Below are positions 13,210-27,600 of a stretch of 64,000 nucleotides of DNA, piece after piece (position 1 is the first letter of the stretch; each line of letters starts with the position of its first letter). The translations under genes were made by a program, and so were the position numbers. The stretch is from Tetrahymena elliotti 4EA (lineage: Eukaryota; Ciliophora; Oligohymenophorea; Hymenostomatida; Tetrahymenidae): the NCBI GenBank assembly GCA_000231825.2, contig JH720326.1:32538-96537 (forward strand), in the 5' to 3' direction. The notes beneath the pieces were generated by a model. The model was given only the letters and a program-made list of their open reading frames with translations, ran no database searches and was not told the DNA's origin.

Positions 13210-13553
13210 ATGTGAATGAATTGTATTCTTAAATAATTAAGTAAACTTAATTCTTTAAATGATTGTATTAAATAATCTAAAGTAAAGTTATAAAATTTGT
13301 AAAGAATAAAAATTTATAAATGTTAATTAATTAATATTTTTTCATTTAAAAAACTTAAAAATTATTTCATATTTTTTTAAACCCAACTAAATCGATTTTA
13401 TTAACAATGGTATTGTTTTATGATTGTTAAAAAAAAAGAATATGGTTAAAAAATTTAATTATTTTTATTTGTTTGAGAAATGGTATGTTAAAAATTACTT
13501 TTTATAAAAAAAGTATAAATGTATCAATTAATTTCAAATAAATATTCATGAAA
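13210..13553. other. Intergenic spacer
   Basis: Plain AT-rich spacer between the TPR gene and the tRNA; no feature recognised. It probably holds the 3' end signal of the TPR gene and the 5' flank of the tRNA. Confidence 0.5.
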
Positions 13554-13625
13554 TCCGAGATAGTATAGTGGTTAGTATTCCTGCCTGTCACGCAGGAGAC
13601 CCGGGTTCAATTCCCGGTCTCGGAG
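13554..13625 (+). tRNA. tRNA-Asp (anticodon GTC)
   Basis: 72-nt cloverleaf without intron. The acceptor stem pairs TCCGAGA (13554-13560) with TCTCGGA (13618-13624) over all 7 bp, with discriminator G at 13625. The anticodon stem CCTGC/GCAGG encloses loop CTGTCAC, giving anticodon GTC, which reads GAC/GAT (Asp). The T arm CCGGG-TTCAATT-CCCGG is perfect and holds the B box (GGTTCAATTCC). The A box is TAGTATAGTGGTTAGTA. The CCA end is not encoded, as usual in eukaryotes. Its GC content stands out sharply from the surroundings. Confidence 0.97.
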
Positions 13626-13626
13626 C

Positions 13627-13633
13627 TTTTTTT
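13627..13633 (+). terminator. RNA polymerase III terminator of tRNA-Asp
   Basis: Run of seven T two bases after the discriminator base, the usual Pol III stop signal. Confidence 0.85.
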
Positions 13634-14820
13634 AAAATTATAGGTTTAAATTAATAAGTTATTTTCAGTTATTCAATCATTGTAAAAATACTTAGTTATC
13701 ATGTTGATTGATTTTGCTATTTTTTATATTTAAAAATCTTTAATTTTTACATAATTTAATAATATTTCTTGAAGTATTTTCTGATCTTTAAAGTCTGTTT
13801 TTTCTATCTTTCATATTTAAATAATAATTCTCTTAAACTTAAAATAAATAGTTCATTAATTTGGTCGATAAAAAATATTTAATACAATTTAAAAAATTTT
13901 TCAATCTTACTAGAAAACTAATTTATAGAAAATGAACAGAGAATAAATTATTTTTGATATTTTTTATTTCAATTGTTAAAATAAAAACTTTTCGTTAGCA
14001 AAATAATCATAATAAATATAATAATTAATTACATAGATAGTTTTTTTACCTGAAAATTTTCTTATCTTTTGTGTTTGCTTCCTTGTTAATTTATTTTGAT
14101 TTATAGTCTTTTGAGGTATCTATTAAAATCCATAAACCTTAAAATTTAAATTAATTTTTGTTTCAAAAACTATTATTATTATTTTTAATTTGAAACTTTT
14201 AATGGAGTTCTTAAAAAAATTTTTTACATTATTTTAAAATTTAAGTGGAAAAATAAAAAAAAATAGTAGATTTAAAAAATAAATTATGGGGTTTCTTTTT
14301 ATAAAAAATTTAGTTGTAGTTATTTTGCGTATTTATTCATGTTGAAACTTAGTAAATAAAAAGTAATTAATGATATATTGCTAATCAATAAAATAGACGA
14401 ATTAAATAAATATATTTATTTAATTATTTTTTAATTAGTTATTAATAAAGAGGTTAAAAATTAATGCAGTTTATGAAAAAATAATAGTTTTATTTTGATA
14501 GTGTTTAGCAATAAGTTTTTTTCAAAATCTAGTTGGTCAAATTAGCTTTTATTAATTAAAACAAGGGGGAAAAATCTGTATGCAGAGAATCAATTTTTGT
14601 AAATTAGGCTTTTAACACCACATAAAATGTAAAAATTTTTATTGGCAATTATAGATAGTATTTTAATTATTTTGAAAAAAGGCAATTTAGATGATTTTTG
14701 GCATCAAAAGATTGGTTTCTATCAAAATAACTCATCTCTTAATTAATAATTAATTGTAAAAATAAATAATTTACATAGTAAATTACACATTTCAAAATAT
14801 AGGTAGTGTTAACAATATTT
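13634..14820. other. Long AT-rich intergenic region
   Basis: About 1.2 kb between the tRNA and giant gene A. It presumably carries the promoter of A. Contains many A/T homopolymers and short TTAATTAA-like palindromes, but no specific element could be recognised. Confidence 0.45.
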
Positions 14821-17800
14821 ATGAGTATAAATAGAAATATTTACACTTAATCATACTTTTTGAAGTTGATAGTTTTCACACTTCTATAGGTTTTAGTCAA
14901 TAATTAAAATTCAGATGGATGCCTTTAAAGAAATAGTAAATTGTAATGCATATAATGTGAAGATGGATATATTTTAAACTCAAATAATCTCTGCGTTTAC
15001 CAAAATTGTAAATATGGATTCTTTCTATAAAATAAATTGGATTAAAGTAGTAATTAAAATCTAAATAATCAAAGTTGCGTAGCGATATGTGATAAAAACT
15101 TCTACCACAACTAATTTCAAAATATTTGTTCTAAATTTTAGCCTTGTTCACTAAGCTTTAAGACTCAGACTAATCTAAATTAAGGGGATTAGATCACAGC
15201 CATCTATTCTTATCAAAGCCAATATATTCTCATTTTTCACTCCTTGATTCTTTTACAAATGAATAGAGCAAGTGGAATTTTTGAGTAAAGCCTTCAGATA
15301 GATAATAATATCATAGAATATGAAGTGTTTAATGACTAATTAATAGTAATGTCTCTAAAAGATTAAACAATCAGAAATTGGGACATATCTACAAATAAAT
15401 TTTAATCACTTTGCTTTTTTAGTTAGTTGAGAGATATTATTGATAAACTAGAGCTTATAAATGTCAATGATTAAATTATAATATCCATAGGCTTGTATTA
15501 TGAAATATTAACCATATCTATACAATCTCACTTGATATATCCTGCTTTAAGTCCTATAATTACCAATTAGCAGCTTAAAATTGTTTTTGGTGTATCAGAG
15601 ATAATTTAATGGTATAGTAATATAATAGTCAGATTCTTAAGTAACTCAGTAAGAATAACAGAAATCTACTCAAACAATTAATATTAAATCAGTTTGAATG
15701 AATTTACGCAATCAAAATTTATTTGCTCTTTATAAGGCAATTTTATTTAATTAAAAAAACTTAAAAATTCAAATTTATTTGTTGCAATTAGTTAAGCCTC
15801 TATGCAACTTATAGTCATTAGCTAATCAGATTGCGTTTCTTAGACTTTACCTGATATTATTATCAAATTTGATTTAATTTATATATAAAATATAGAATAT
15901 ATAATTGTATTAACTAATTCATCATTAATAATACTTGATCAAAGCTTTATAGTAAGCAAGAGCTTTTCTTTGAATAATTACTAGGAAATAGATATGACTT
16001 AATCTCTTTAATCATAAAACAATTATCAAATTTATATCTTAGTGAATGAATAGTCAACGAAAAGATAATTTACTCTTTAATTAAATGTTCAATTCTAATC
16101 TAATCAGTTTATCATAAACTAAGCTTAAGTTTACAATGTTGGAATTAGTGAAGCAAAATATTTGTCTTACTTCCCTTAAACTAAGGATGGAAATTTTGGG
16201 TAAAGGCTTATTATATTTGGAATAGATTATCAATCTATATAACTTGATTCACTTGCTGCTTCTTCTTAATAAGAAAAATCAGATTATTTAGTTGAAAATT
16301 TTAGTTTAGGATTACCATAGATTAATAACCAAATTTAAAGTGTGCTAATATTAGATCAAATCTAAATTCTTTTAGCCAGTAACAGTAAAGGAAACCTTTA
16401 TGTTTGGGATTTTTCTTCTATTTTTAATGCATAATTCATTTGTAGTATTATTCTCCCAAGTAGCTTTAACAATTAAATTATTGGATTCGATACCACAAAT
16501 TAGGAAACAGTATTAATAATAACTTCTTTCCATGTCCTTATTTTTAGCACTTATTCTTGTTAAATTATTAAACAATGGGGCTTTGAAAGTAATAACTAAT
16601 CAAATGCATTGTAAGCTTCTGTTTATTAAGACTAGATAATAATTTTAATACAAAATTAATTATTTTTAATGCAACAAAGTGATTTAAATACTTTATAAGC
16701 TTTGAGTGTTTAATTTACTGGCATAATCAATTCTATATCTTACTAGTAGGATAGTAATATAATCATCTAAATAAATTCAAATACATTAATTTAATCAAAA
16801 TTAGATAGAACTTAATTTTCAATACAACAAATAAATGGAAGTACATTTTAAGACTCTATTTAACTATTTAGAATAAAAAATTATAGCATTAATGAACAAT
16901 AATAATATTAAATTCCTTTCGAAATCATTGTTTATACAAATGGTTAAAAAGTCTATTTCCTCAAAAATGATTTAACTGAATTCTCATAAGTATAGGATAT
17001 TTAAATATAAAAAGCAATAGATTTAAACTTCATCAATGATGCATCTGACAATGCTTATGTTATTGGAGGATTAACTTCAAAAAAATCAACATAATTTCTT
17101 TATGAAGCTTACATTATTTTCAAAGACACTAAATCAGTCTAATTAGCATATCAAGTAAGTGCTATGAATTAATTATTTCCTACAGTAAAATTTTATGATC
17201 CTTTAGCTTAAAGCACAATTTATAGATTGAGAATGGGTCAAAGCTTTGGGATAATTTAAACTATCGGAGGATTTGATTATGATATATCGAGATAAGTTAA
17301 CACATTTTAAAATCTTCTAATAGCAAATAATATAATTAATGCAGCTGTAACTCTTACTAAAGATAAAAAGTACTCTTTAATTGGTGATAGTGTAGGAACA
17401 ATAGCTACAAAAGTTTACGAACTAGATCCTTACACTAGTCTCTACTAATTAGATTAGACTTCTATAAATAAAAGCTAATTTATTTAAAAAGTATATCAAA
17501 GTTATCTTTTAGGAGTTGCTCTAATAATAAAAAATACGATTGAAATCTTTAATATAAATACAAATGAGTTTATAAAATCTTTATAATTTAAATTTTAACA
17601 AGAAGATCCAATTCTTTAATTTTATGTATTAGAGCAGTAGCAAAAGATAGTAGCATGTAAATAATATACTATCATGGTTTATGATTTCATTTCAGATTAA
17701 ACTATCTTCTTTGATAATGGCTCTTCATCTATCTCTAATATATTGATCTACAATGATCCTAATAGCAACTCTTCTATTAAAATTATTTCATACGGGCAAT

Positions 17801-20800
17801 TAATTTAACAATTTGATCTAAGTTTACAAATTTAAAAATAATTTAGCTTAGATTAAAGTGCATTAAATTGTTTAATAGCTGAAGATTCATTAATTTGCAA
17901 GCTGTATAATAGGCAAATGGCAATATTCAGTTTGTCTAAAAATTCAATCTCTTATTAATTTAAGCCTAAATATTAAAATGATTACATTTTTGGAGTAGAC
18001 GATATTTATTAAAGCTTGATTATTTGCTCATTAGATGTAAATTTATACAGCATAAAAGGAAACTTTAAACAAAAACTACTCACTAGTTTACTTCAAATAA
18101 ACGACTTGAAATTCTTTGGAAGTAGAATTATAATAGTATGCTAAAGATGTAAATTTATTCATTAATTAACTTTTTGATTGAATTTATTCAAGATTTAATG
18201 AAATTTAATTCAACATTTAATGAAATTTAAACGAAAATAGTTCTCATTAAAATATTTTTTACTTTTAAATAATAGATTTACAAGTTTTTGACAGAGTGAG
18301 TTTTTCTTTTTTAGCCACCATTACACCTGGAGGAGGAACTGCAAATATAATTAAATTAATATATGTTGAACCTAGTAATCACTTAATTAGTACAACAGAT
18401 ATAGTGAGATTTGGTTAAGCTTTTCTGTATAGTTTGGATACTTTTAATCTTATTTAGAGCTTAAAGGAATCATACACACAAAACAATCCATTAATGGTTT
18501 GTGATCTTTTCTATGATTATTTCTAGAATTATCTTGTATTATTTGATATAGCGGGAAATATAGGTGTGTGGGATTACTTTTCTGGGGCATATACTTCAAT
18601 AACATTTATACTTATAAAGGAATTTTTTTATAATGCTGCTTATTCACCTATAGGATTAAGTTTTAATCCTAGCACTAATAATTTACTTCTATACAGTAAA
18701 GTTTAAGTATTTTAATATAACTATGCCTAACTTTTAAATAAATATTCAATACATACTCTAAAATAAAATAATTATTTTGTTGAATTACCATAACTTAGTT
18801 CGTCTAATGATATTTAATTACTTATCCTAGGAGTTAATAGCAAACTTTTTTTATACTCGTCATTTTAATTCTAATATTTTTCAAGAGTTACAAATTGGAC
18901 AGACTGTATAAAAGATATATAAATATTACAAGATTAGTAATTATTAATTTTAGGATTTACAAATTAGTTTTAGATATATTAGGCATCTATTGATTCATTT
19001 TAATTGTCATTAAATATAAAAAACTAAAATTCCTAAAATTAAGTAACAGGTTATAAGTTAAGATTCTTCTTAGCTAACAACTTATTCTACACTATTGATA
19101 AAAAAATAATTCATTATGATTTCTATAAGAACAAAGAGCTTAAAGTAATATCTCTTTCAAATAATTAATGGATCACTTGTTATTAATATATTGAAAGTCT
19201 TGGATGGCTAGTAATAGGTCTTAATGATGGAACAGCCTTTATTTACTAAATCTCTAATTAAGCAAAGATAGACTTTAATTTACAAAATAGTAAAACAAGT
19301 TAAAATGCAGTTAAATTTATAGTAGAAACTCAAAGTTTTATCTGGATGTCAACATAGTAAACAATTTTAGTGAAAATAGACAAAAAAAACATCTTTAATT
19401 CTGTGTAGTATGACTTAAGTCAATTTAATAACCAAAGCAAAAAATTGAATGCCTTTTTTGCAGATGAGAGGGTGAGCAGTATTAGTTCAATAAATTATAA
19501 TAATAGAATCTTCATAAGTTATTTAGGAGAGAAATTAATAAGAGGCATTGATATTTCAACATTATAAACTTAAAATTTTAAAATCAAATAATTATAATTT
19601 CCTAATCATTCTAATAATAAAATTTTACTGACTGAAAATTAGATCATATTTTATACAACTTTTTAGCTTAATATACATTAAAGGGATACTCTGGATTATA
19701 TTATGAGTATTAAGAGATAAAATTTAATGGATGAGATAGTTGATATCAGAGTCTTTAATGATGGAATGTACTATTTTATTGTGTTTCAGTATAAGTTTGA
19801 GTTTATCAAGGTTGATTTTAGTTAAATGTCTTTTTAGCTTTTAGATTAAATTACAATTAGTAATTTACTGATAGCTAAAACTATATTTGATATGCCTAAT
19901 TAAAAGCTAAGAGTAATAGGAGTATCGCAAGACACTTTATTTGATTAACAATATAGCCTAGGTTACTATTCTGATTAGAGTACATTTGGATATTATTAAT
20001 GTAGTTTAGATATTTAATCTATCAGTTCGCTTTAAATGGCTTAAACTATAGGATTAATCAAACCACCAAGTGTATAATTACCTTCATTTATAGGAATCTA
20101 ATCAATTTTAAATTCAACTTAAAACAATTTCTATACTCTTTATTTAGAGAGTAATAATCTATAAGACATTAATTTTGATGTTACAAAAGATGCACAAATT
20201 ACAATGCTTCCTTTATCTTAAAAGACTTCAGATAATTTCTAGAGTGAAACATATTATAATAGCTAAATCTTAATAACTCCAACAACATTTGTTAATATCA
20301 GCAAAAAAGATATCTTGATCAAAGCATTTTAATTTCGCTTTTTTTAGCAAGAAAATTTCCTTATGCCTTTGAAGTTTAATAATATATCTAAAAATATATA
20401 CTTCTAAAACATATTAGTTTAAAGTTAAAAATTATAAGATGTGAATTTCTATTTCCAAAATATGACTGTAGTTGCTTTAATGAATATCACACTTTATAAT
20501 ATGACCATTAAATTTAATTCTAACAACAGCAACAATTAATTCTTTTTCTTTTCTGATTGCTCTTATGTTTATATTTACAACATGATAATTAATAATTCAA
20601 CTTTTATAGGTGAGTTAAATAGTTTTATCAATGCTCAAAGTGTTTAAAATTTAGAAATTAATAATTTAGAGATCACTGATAGTTATTTAGATTTCTTTTT
20701 TATATCTTAAAATGTGGCTAATCTAACTATCAATAATATTAAAATTACAAATTGCGCACAAACATAGAAAATATAGCAATTGGGTTCTATTTATTTTTTT

Positions 20801-23800
20801 TAGTCTCTAGGAACACTAAATCTTTAAATAAATAATATCATTTATGGGAACAATTCAAATGTTTAATTTCTTAACTCTTAGAAATAGCTTTAAAGTAATG
20901 ACTACACTATAACCCTAAATTCAGATATATTAACTATGATTAAAGCTAATTTTTATAATAATACAAACATGTTAGGAAATTATCAATCAACAGAGCAGCA
21001 TCTTATCAACATTTATTCTACAAATGTTATTATTTAGAACTTAGATTTTTATAATAACTAAGGAAATGTTTTTGTTACTAAAGCTAATAATGTAACTTTT
21101 TAATAGTGTAATTTTACCTAAAACCATAATTTAAATGGCGGTGGCATAGAATTAGACACAGTCTATGTAGGTTTAAAAATATTAACATCAGTATTTGTTT
21201 AGAATAGAGTTACAGGAAGTGGTGGAGGAATTTATATCAATAACTAAATCAAAGACTTTTAATTAGACGATCAATCTGTGATCACTTAAAACACTGCTCT
21301 TATAGGTGGTGGAATACGTTTTTTCTTAAATACTGATAGCAAAGCCAATGGTTAATTTAGTAGCTTTTATAATAGAGTTAATTTAAAATCAAATAATGCT
21401 TTAATTTATGGTTAAGATATAGCTTTAAATTTGAAAAGTATAAGAGTTAAAAGTGTTATTTAAGATCCTTCAGGGTAAAATAATCCGGTTCCATTTAATT
21501 TTCATGATCCAACGGAATTATCACCATAAGAATAATAGATTTATTCAGGAAAGTTAGTTTTATAAAATATTGCAAGTGGTTCATCTTTTAAAATTTCTTT
21601 AGCGGTGTTAGATTAAATTGGTGATGTACTCTACTTTGATACATCTTTACTTAGAGATAAAAGCTATCCACCTGATATTTAATAGGAATTAAGTAGTATC
21701 TTTTTCAAGCTTGATACTTTAAACACAAGTAATCAAGTACTCATAAGTGGAGAAACTTACATTACTCCCGATTAATTTAATTAAACCGAATTTGCTTTTA
21801 ATTTTAGAGAATTTTAAATGACATCGAGTCCTTTACTTTAAATACAATTTAATTTAGAATATAGTATCAGTACAGTTGAAAGCAAGCCAATTTTAGTAGT
21901 TGTAACCTTCCGTTAATGTATAGTAGGTGAAATATACAAATACTTTAGTTAATAGATCATAAGTTGCTATTAATGTCCAGAAGGTTAATTTTCTCTTGTA
22001 TAACCATCAATCACTTAATAAGGTACTAAGAATGTAGGAGAAGATGTCTAAGCTTGCCAAAAATGCCCAGACTCAGCTTCTTATTGCTCAGGAAGTAGCA
22101 TAGTCTTGAAAGACGGATATTGGAGAAATGATGATAATTCTTCAAGTATCTTTTACTGCTTGAATTAACCAAACAATTGTGTCTCTTAAATTAGATCTGA
22201 TGTCGACTAAATTAAAGGTTGTGTTAGAGGGAATATTGGGCCACTATGTGAAGAATGTGACTATTTTGGAGATATATGGAAAGGTTTTTAATATTCCAAC
22301 TCTTTTACTTAAAGATACAATTGTAGTGAGTGTAGTGATACATCTTATCAGATAGCATTCATCGTAATTATGTCCTTATTTTTTACATTATATTTATTCT
22401 TTAGTACTCTTATGTTTATGTCAAGCTTTATGCACACATAAACGTGCTATTACCTGAGGAGATTAAATTTATTCCCAATTTCATCAAATTCAATTAGAGA
22501 TTAGTCCAGCTTTTACCTAAAAATTATTTTAAATTATTTGCAAATTTCATCAATGCTTATATACTTCAAGCTTAATGTATTTCCATCATTCTTTGGAGAC
22601 TTAGGAAATTTGTTTTAGTCACCTTCTAATAAAATAAATGTAACTATTAATTGCTCAATAATCTCTATTGTTAATTCTAGACTAAGAAAAGTTTAAGTGT
22701 AATAAATTATTTAGTTTTTAACACCTATTTTTTTTTATGTAATAATAAAATTTTCATTTTCTATCTGCGAGAAATTAAAGAAGTATAACATAAATAATCA
22801 GTATAAGTATACCCTCTATAATCTAGTTTTTGCTTTCTTTTAACCTAGCTCTATTTAATTTTACTCATAGTCATTAAGCTGCCGTTAAATAGGATAAAAT
22901 TATTATTCTTAGTTTGATTTGTTAATTAAGTGTGATGATCTCCGAAAAAACTCATTCTCATAACCATTCTGTATAACAATGATACTTTTTTGGATTTTAG
23001 CTCCTTTGTGGAAGTTATATAGATTAAAATAAAACTCTTAGTTACTAAATAACTGCATAATACGTTATAGATATGGATTTTATTATTCTGAGTTTAAAAA
23101 GAATTTTTATTACTGGGAATTCATTAGATCTAATCTTCGTATATCATTAGTTCTTCTTTTCACTTTTCTTTCTGGTGACAATATTTATCTAGTTTATATA
23201 GAAATCATATTTATTATGAGTCTCTATATAAAATTATTACTAAATTATAGACCAATATAAAGTAATAAATTGTTGGAATTTGAAATTCTTTCAATTTTTG
23301 TCATAATAGTTAATTTACTTCTAACTGCTCTTAATCGTGAATATAATTATGTAGCCATTGAATCTATAACCTATGCTATACACATATGCTTTGTAGCTTA
23401 CACAATAATTGTTATAATTTCTTACAAAGTGTCTTCTAATTTAAATGCTTTTGGAAGACTCATTCGTTGGATCTTTAAAAAAATGTTACCATAAAAATTC
23501 TACTAAAAATTTATTACCAAAAATCAAATAAGATTTAGTACCTATTAGAAATGGAAACTAATAAAATCCTTAATTCCTTTTATAATTGGTTTGAAAGCAT
23601 TAGAAAATGCAAAAGAGATTTCTAATACAATTAACAAAACAAATTTCCTCTCTAAAAGTAATAAAAGTAAGATAACATTTAACATTTAAAATCTTTAATC
23701 TTTTGAAACTTCATCTGAAAATTGAAAATGAAAAAAAATTAAATTTTACTAATTTTTAAAAACTTATTTTTGAATTTTAAATGAATTTAATATTATTTTA

Positions 23801-24252
23801 TTTAAATAGGAAGCTAAGTATAAAAATAGATAAGTTAATTAGTTGCTGATGTTTCACGTTCATTTTCTCCAAAATTCAATTACAAAATTTAAGGTTAGAA
23901 GTAAGATTAGACTTTTGAATTAAAATAATAAGAAATTGAAAGAAGTTAATTTTCTCAAATTGACCAAATCGATGAAAAAGATATAGATAAAAGTGATTAA
24001 AAAAATGGTAAAAACTCCAATAAATTAAAAGAGTCTAATTATGATATGAGTATGAGCTTATCTAAAATTTAATTTTTCTCAAATTTAGAAAATATTGAGA
24101 AAGCCACAGACAGCTAATCTCAAAATGAGCAATCTCCATAGCCATAAATAAAGACCAAAGGAAAAAGATTACTTCCTAGTTAATATTAAATGAATCCTGT
24201 TAATATTTCAAGTCTTTATAATAAAGATAAAAGTATAGATAATAACTCTTGA
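14821..24252 (+). CDS. Giant membrane protein A: Cys-rich / propeller / beta-helix / multi-TM, 3,053 aa
   Basis: First of three tandem paralogues. Three exons: 14821-18148, 18276-23666, 23810-24252 (9,162 coding nt). All three exon frames were checked free of internal TGA. A signal peptide follows the ATG (LKLIVFTLLQVLVNN). Residues about 35-110 are Cys-rich with CxxC pairs. About 110-1,750 is a long beta-rich region with WD-like ends such as IRNWDIS, LYVWDFS and IGVWDY, suggesting beta-propellers. About 1,800-2,180 has Asn-rich repeats and GGGI/GGGIRF turns typical of right-handed parallel beta-helices (PbH1/Pmp type). About 2,290-2,460 is a second Cys-rich module (CQKCPDSASYC, DGYWR, GNIGPLCEECD). 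About 2,467-2,850 has several hydrophobic segments with QTCYYLRR and YGFYYSEFK between them. A charged, Gln/Ser-rich cytoplasmic tail follows. Probably a surface receptor or adhesion protein; that role is inference. Confidence 0.88.
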
Positions 24253-24678
24253 TTAGATATTTTATATTAATTAGATATTTAATTTTTTTATTATATTAAT
24301 AAATAACTTACTCTTTTTTGATTAAAACTTGATATTTATTTATTTACATTTAATTATGTAATAAAAAGTTTTGAAAATAGATTTTGCTTTTTGAATAAAT
24401 ATTTAATTTTTTCTACATTTTCTTTAAATTCTCAAAAAATGTTTTAAAATATCTTCTATTAAATCATATTTAATTAATTTAACTTGTAACTACTCATATT
24501 TAAATAAAAAAGCAAAACAAAATTTAATTATTTCTATGAAATGCAATCAAATTACTAAATTTAATCACAATTTAAATGAAAGAATAAACTATCTAATGTT
24601 ATATTAACATTTAAAAAAGGTTTAATTTATCAGATAATAATTAATTGATTCATTAAAATAAAACAAAGATTAAGAAAT
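24253..24678. other. Spacer between giant genes A and B
   Basis: 426 bases of AT-rich sequence separating the TGA of A and the ATG of B. Holds the 3' end of A and promoter of B; no motif recognised. Confidence 0.5.
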
Positions 24679-27600
24679 ATGTAGAAGTAACATTTAGCAC
24701 ACTAATACATAATTAAGAATTTATTTTTAGTTTGCTTCTCAATTTTATTTGCTAACTTTGTGAACAGCTTAGATAAGGTATGTAAAATAGGATGTTTAAA
24801 ATGTGATTAAAATCTTATTTGCTCATAATGTTAAGAAGGATTTATTCTTTAGGAGTAATCAAATACTTGTGTTTACTCATAATGCCCATCTGGATTATTT
24901 TACTAATTAAAAAATAACTATAGTTTCTATTCAAATCTCTAAAATCGAGAAGGAGTTTGTTAGGCTGTATGCGATGACAATAATTACTAGATGGAGGCAT
25001 ATAATATATGTATAAATATTCATAGGTGCTAATTATCTTACTAATCATAAACAAATTTAAACTAAGGGGAAATATTAGATGTTTTTTCTTATGATGGTTA
25101 ATACATTATTACAATGTATGATTAATAATTAAACTAATATTCAAGATCGAATGGATTATATTAGTAAACAGTAGAAAAACCTTAAAATATTATTTAGTTG
25201 ATAGAAATAAATCAACAATTGTTCTTTATTCAAACTAACCTAACTTTGTGCTAATGGGACATCTCATAAAATTATCTGAAAATAGTTAATAGTATCAATG
25301 AAAATATCAGCGATTATCAAAGTGTTTATCTAGTTAAACCTTAAAATAAGATCATATGCTCTATAATATAGCTAAAAAGTAAAAACTAGTTAAATATTCA
25401 GCATTTGTACACAATCAAAAGTGCAAGCATTCCAAATGAGCCTAAAATAATCTAACTACTTTATGATCCTCAATAGCAATTACAAATTATTAATGAATTT
25501 ATTATTTATAAAAAATAAAGTAGTATAAGAATTGATGAAATTACTTGCAATGACAAATTAGAGATGGGATTATCTTTCTTTACCTCATAAAATTTTATAT
25601 GCTAAAAAATACCAAACTCATCTTTATCTATGGTGTAAAAAAGCATAACAGGAAATTACATATCTATTATTATCTTTTAAACATAAAATTTATTTATTTT
25701 AAAATAAAATGAATGTTATGAGATAAATTTACAGTAAATTCCAATTTAAACTGTACCAGTTATGATAAATAACTAAGATTACTTTTTAATTTAGTCATCA
25801 CATTAATTTCAATTAATAAATGCAAAAACTTAAAATATCGTGTATTAATCAACATTAGAATCAATAATTATTATTGACATTAATTATTCTTAATTGGTAC
25901 AATAAGCAAACACTTTTAATTTTTTTATTTTAAGTAGTGAAAATATTTTAAGTGTTTTTACTATTTAAGAAGTTGATTCTCAAATTTAAATAAAATTATA
26001 CAAGTAATTTGAATTAAATGTTTAGTAGCCTAAAAAAATACATGTTCTTCCTGAAGTATCCTAAACTATTTTAGAAAGAATATTTGTCGTTGGATAAGAT
26101 GCATAATCTTTTGTAATACAATATGAAGATTAATAATAAATAACTGAAAAATAACAATATGTATTAGAGAATTTTAATCTAGGTTATGATAGGATAGACA
26201 GTCCGATTGTGAGTTTAGTTTTTCTAGATAATCAAAAGACAATTGTAGCATGTACTTTTGATGGAAGATTATATTCTTGGGATAATGGTTAAATTTATAA
26301 TGAAATCTATTAGAATTATATGGAAATTGAAGATAGCAGTTGTATTCATCTAATATTATTTAACAATATTTATTAGTTTGACTTAATAGCTTTGTTTAAT
26401 AATTAATTAATAATATTTGATTCATTCAATTTCTAAATCAAGCAAAGATTATTATTTGAAGTTAGTCCCTAAATTTCACCTCCTTTAATAACAAATTACT
26501 AAGAACTAATTGTAGCCTTATTTGATCTAAGTTTATATATTGTCTCTTAAAATGATTACATCATTTAAAAAATACAATTCTCAAATTATTCTACTGATAT
26601 CTAATAGATTTATCTCTCATAGAATAAAATGCTAATTGTCTAAAAAGGTTTCTCTTTAGAAGTTTATCAACTAGATTTGTAAAATAAAAATGCTTAATTC
26701 ATAGATAAGTATGAGTCGCCTACTTAGATATAAACTATGAAAATAAAGAATTTTCCTTAACCATAATATCCTCAAATTTTTGAAATTTACATATTTACTT
26801 AAGATAGCAGTTTTACTTTGTTATAAAAAACAGTTGATTCATTCTCAGTTTTTCAAACAATACAAAGCATACCTCTATCGTAGACTATTGATATCACTTT
26901 TATCAAAGATAATCCTTTAGATAATTACATTTTTATTCTTGGTATTACTAATTAATAAACAGCAACACTTCCATACTAATGTTTAGTTTTGCAGAAAAAC
27001 TCATAAAATGTTATTTCATTCTTTAGCGCAAGCTCTGCTTAATATCTTCTAGAACCTGCTACTTTTTTTGATTTTAACAAAAACCTTATCTATCATGTAA
27101 AAGTAATATAAAATCTAAGCTTTATATCAATAATAGGTTCTCAAACGTTTAATACTGCAGATTTATCTAACTTTTAAGATGATTCTATTCTATTGAATAA
27201 TGTTTAAGGCTCTAATCAAATTAAAACGAATGATCAAAATTTTATTTATGCATACGATTAAAAAGGATTTCTAGGAGTAAATGTTTTTAAGTCGAAATTC
27301 TACTCATAGTTCTACAATCTTTCATAATCTGAAATAAATAGTGGCGATATTATCACTGATGTATAGATGAGTTATACTTTAAACAGTTACTTTATTCTTA
27401 GGAGATCAATTTATATATACAATATGAATGATAACTCATTATCATAAACAATTTAGTTTGAAGTAAATACTTCATTTTAGATAAGTTAATTTTTCATTTT
27501 AGAACATGATTAAGCTGTAATTGCCTGTAAAGTAAATATTATTAAAGTTTTTAGCTTTAAAGATAATAAAATAAATACTTTTGCTGATTAAAATTTTTTA

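Noticed and set aside
23725..23809. TGA after TSSEN near 23,720 as the stop of gene A
   Set aside because: A GT...AG intron (23667-23809) at the position matching gene B's second intron bypasses it, and the following exon resembles B's last exon (LLPSQYQ versus ILPSQYN).
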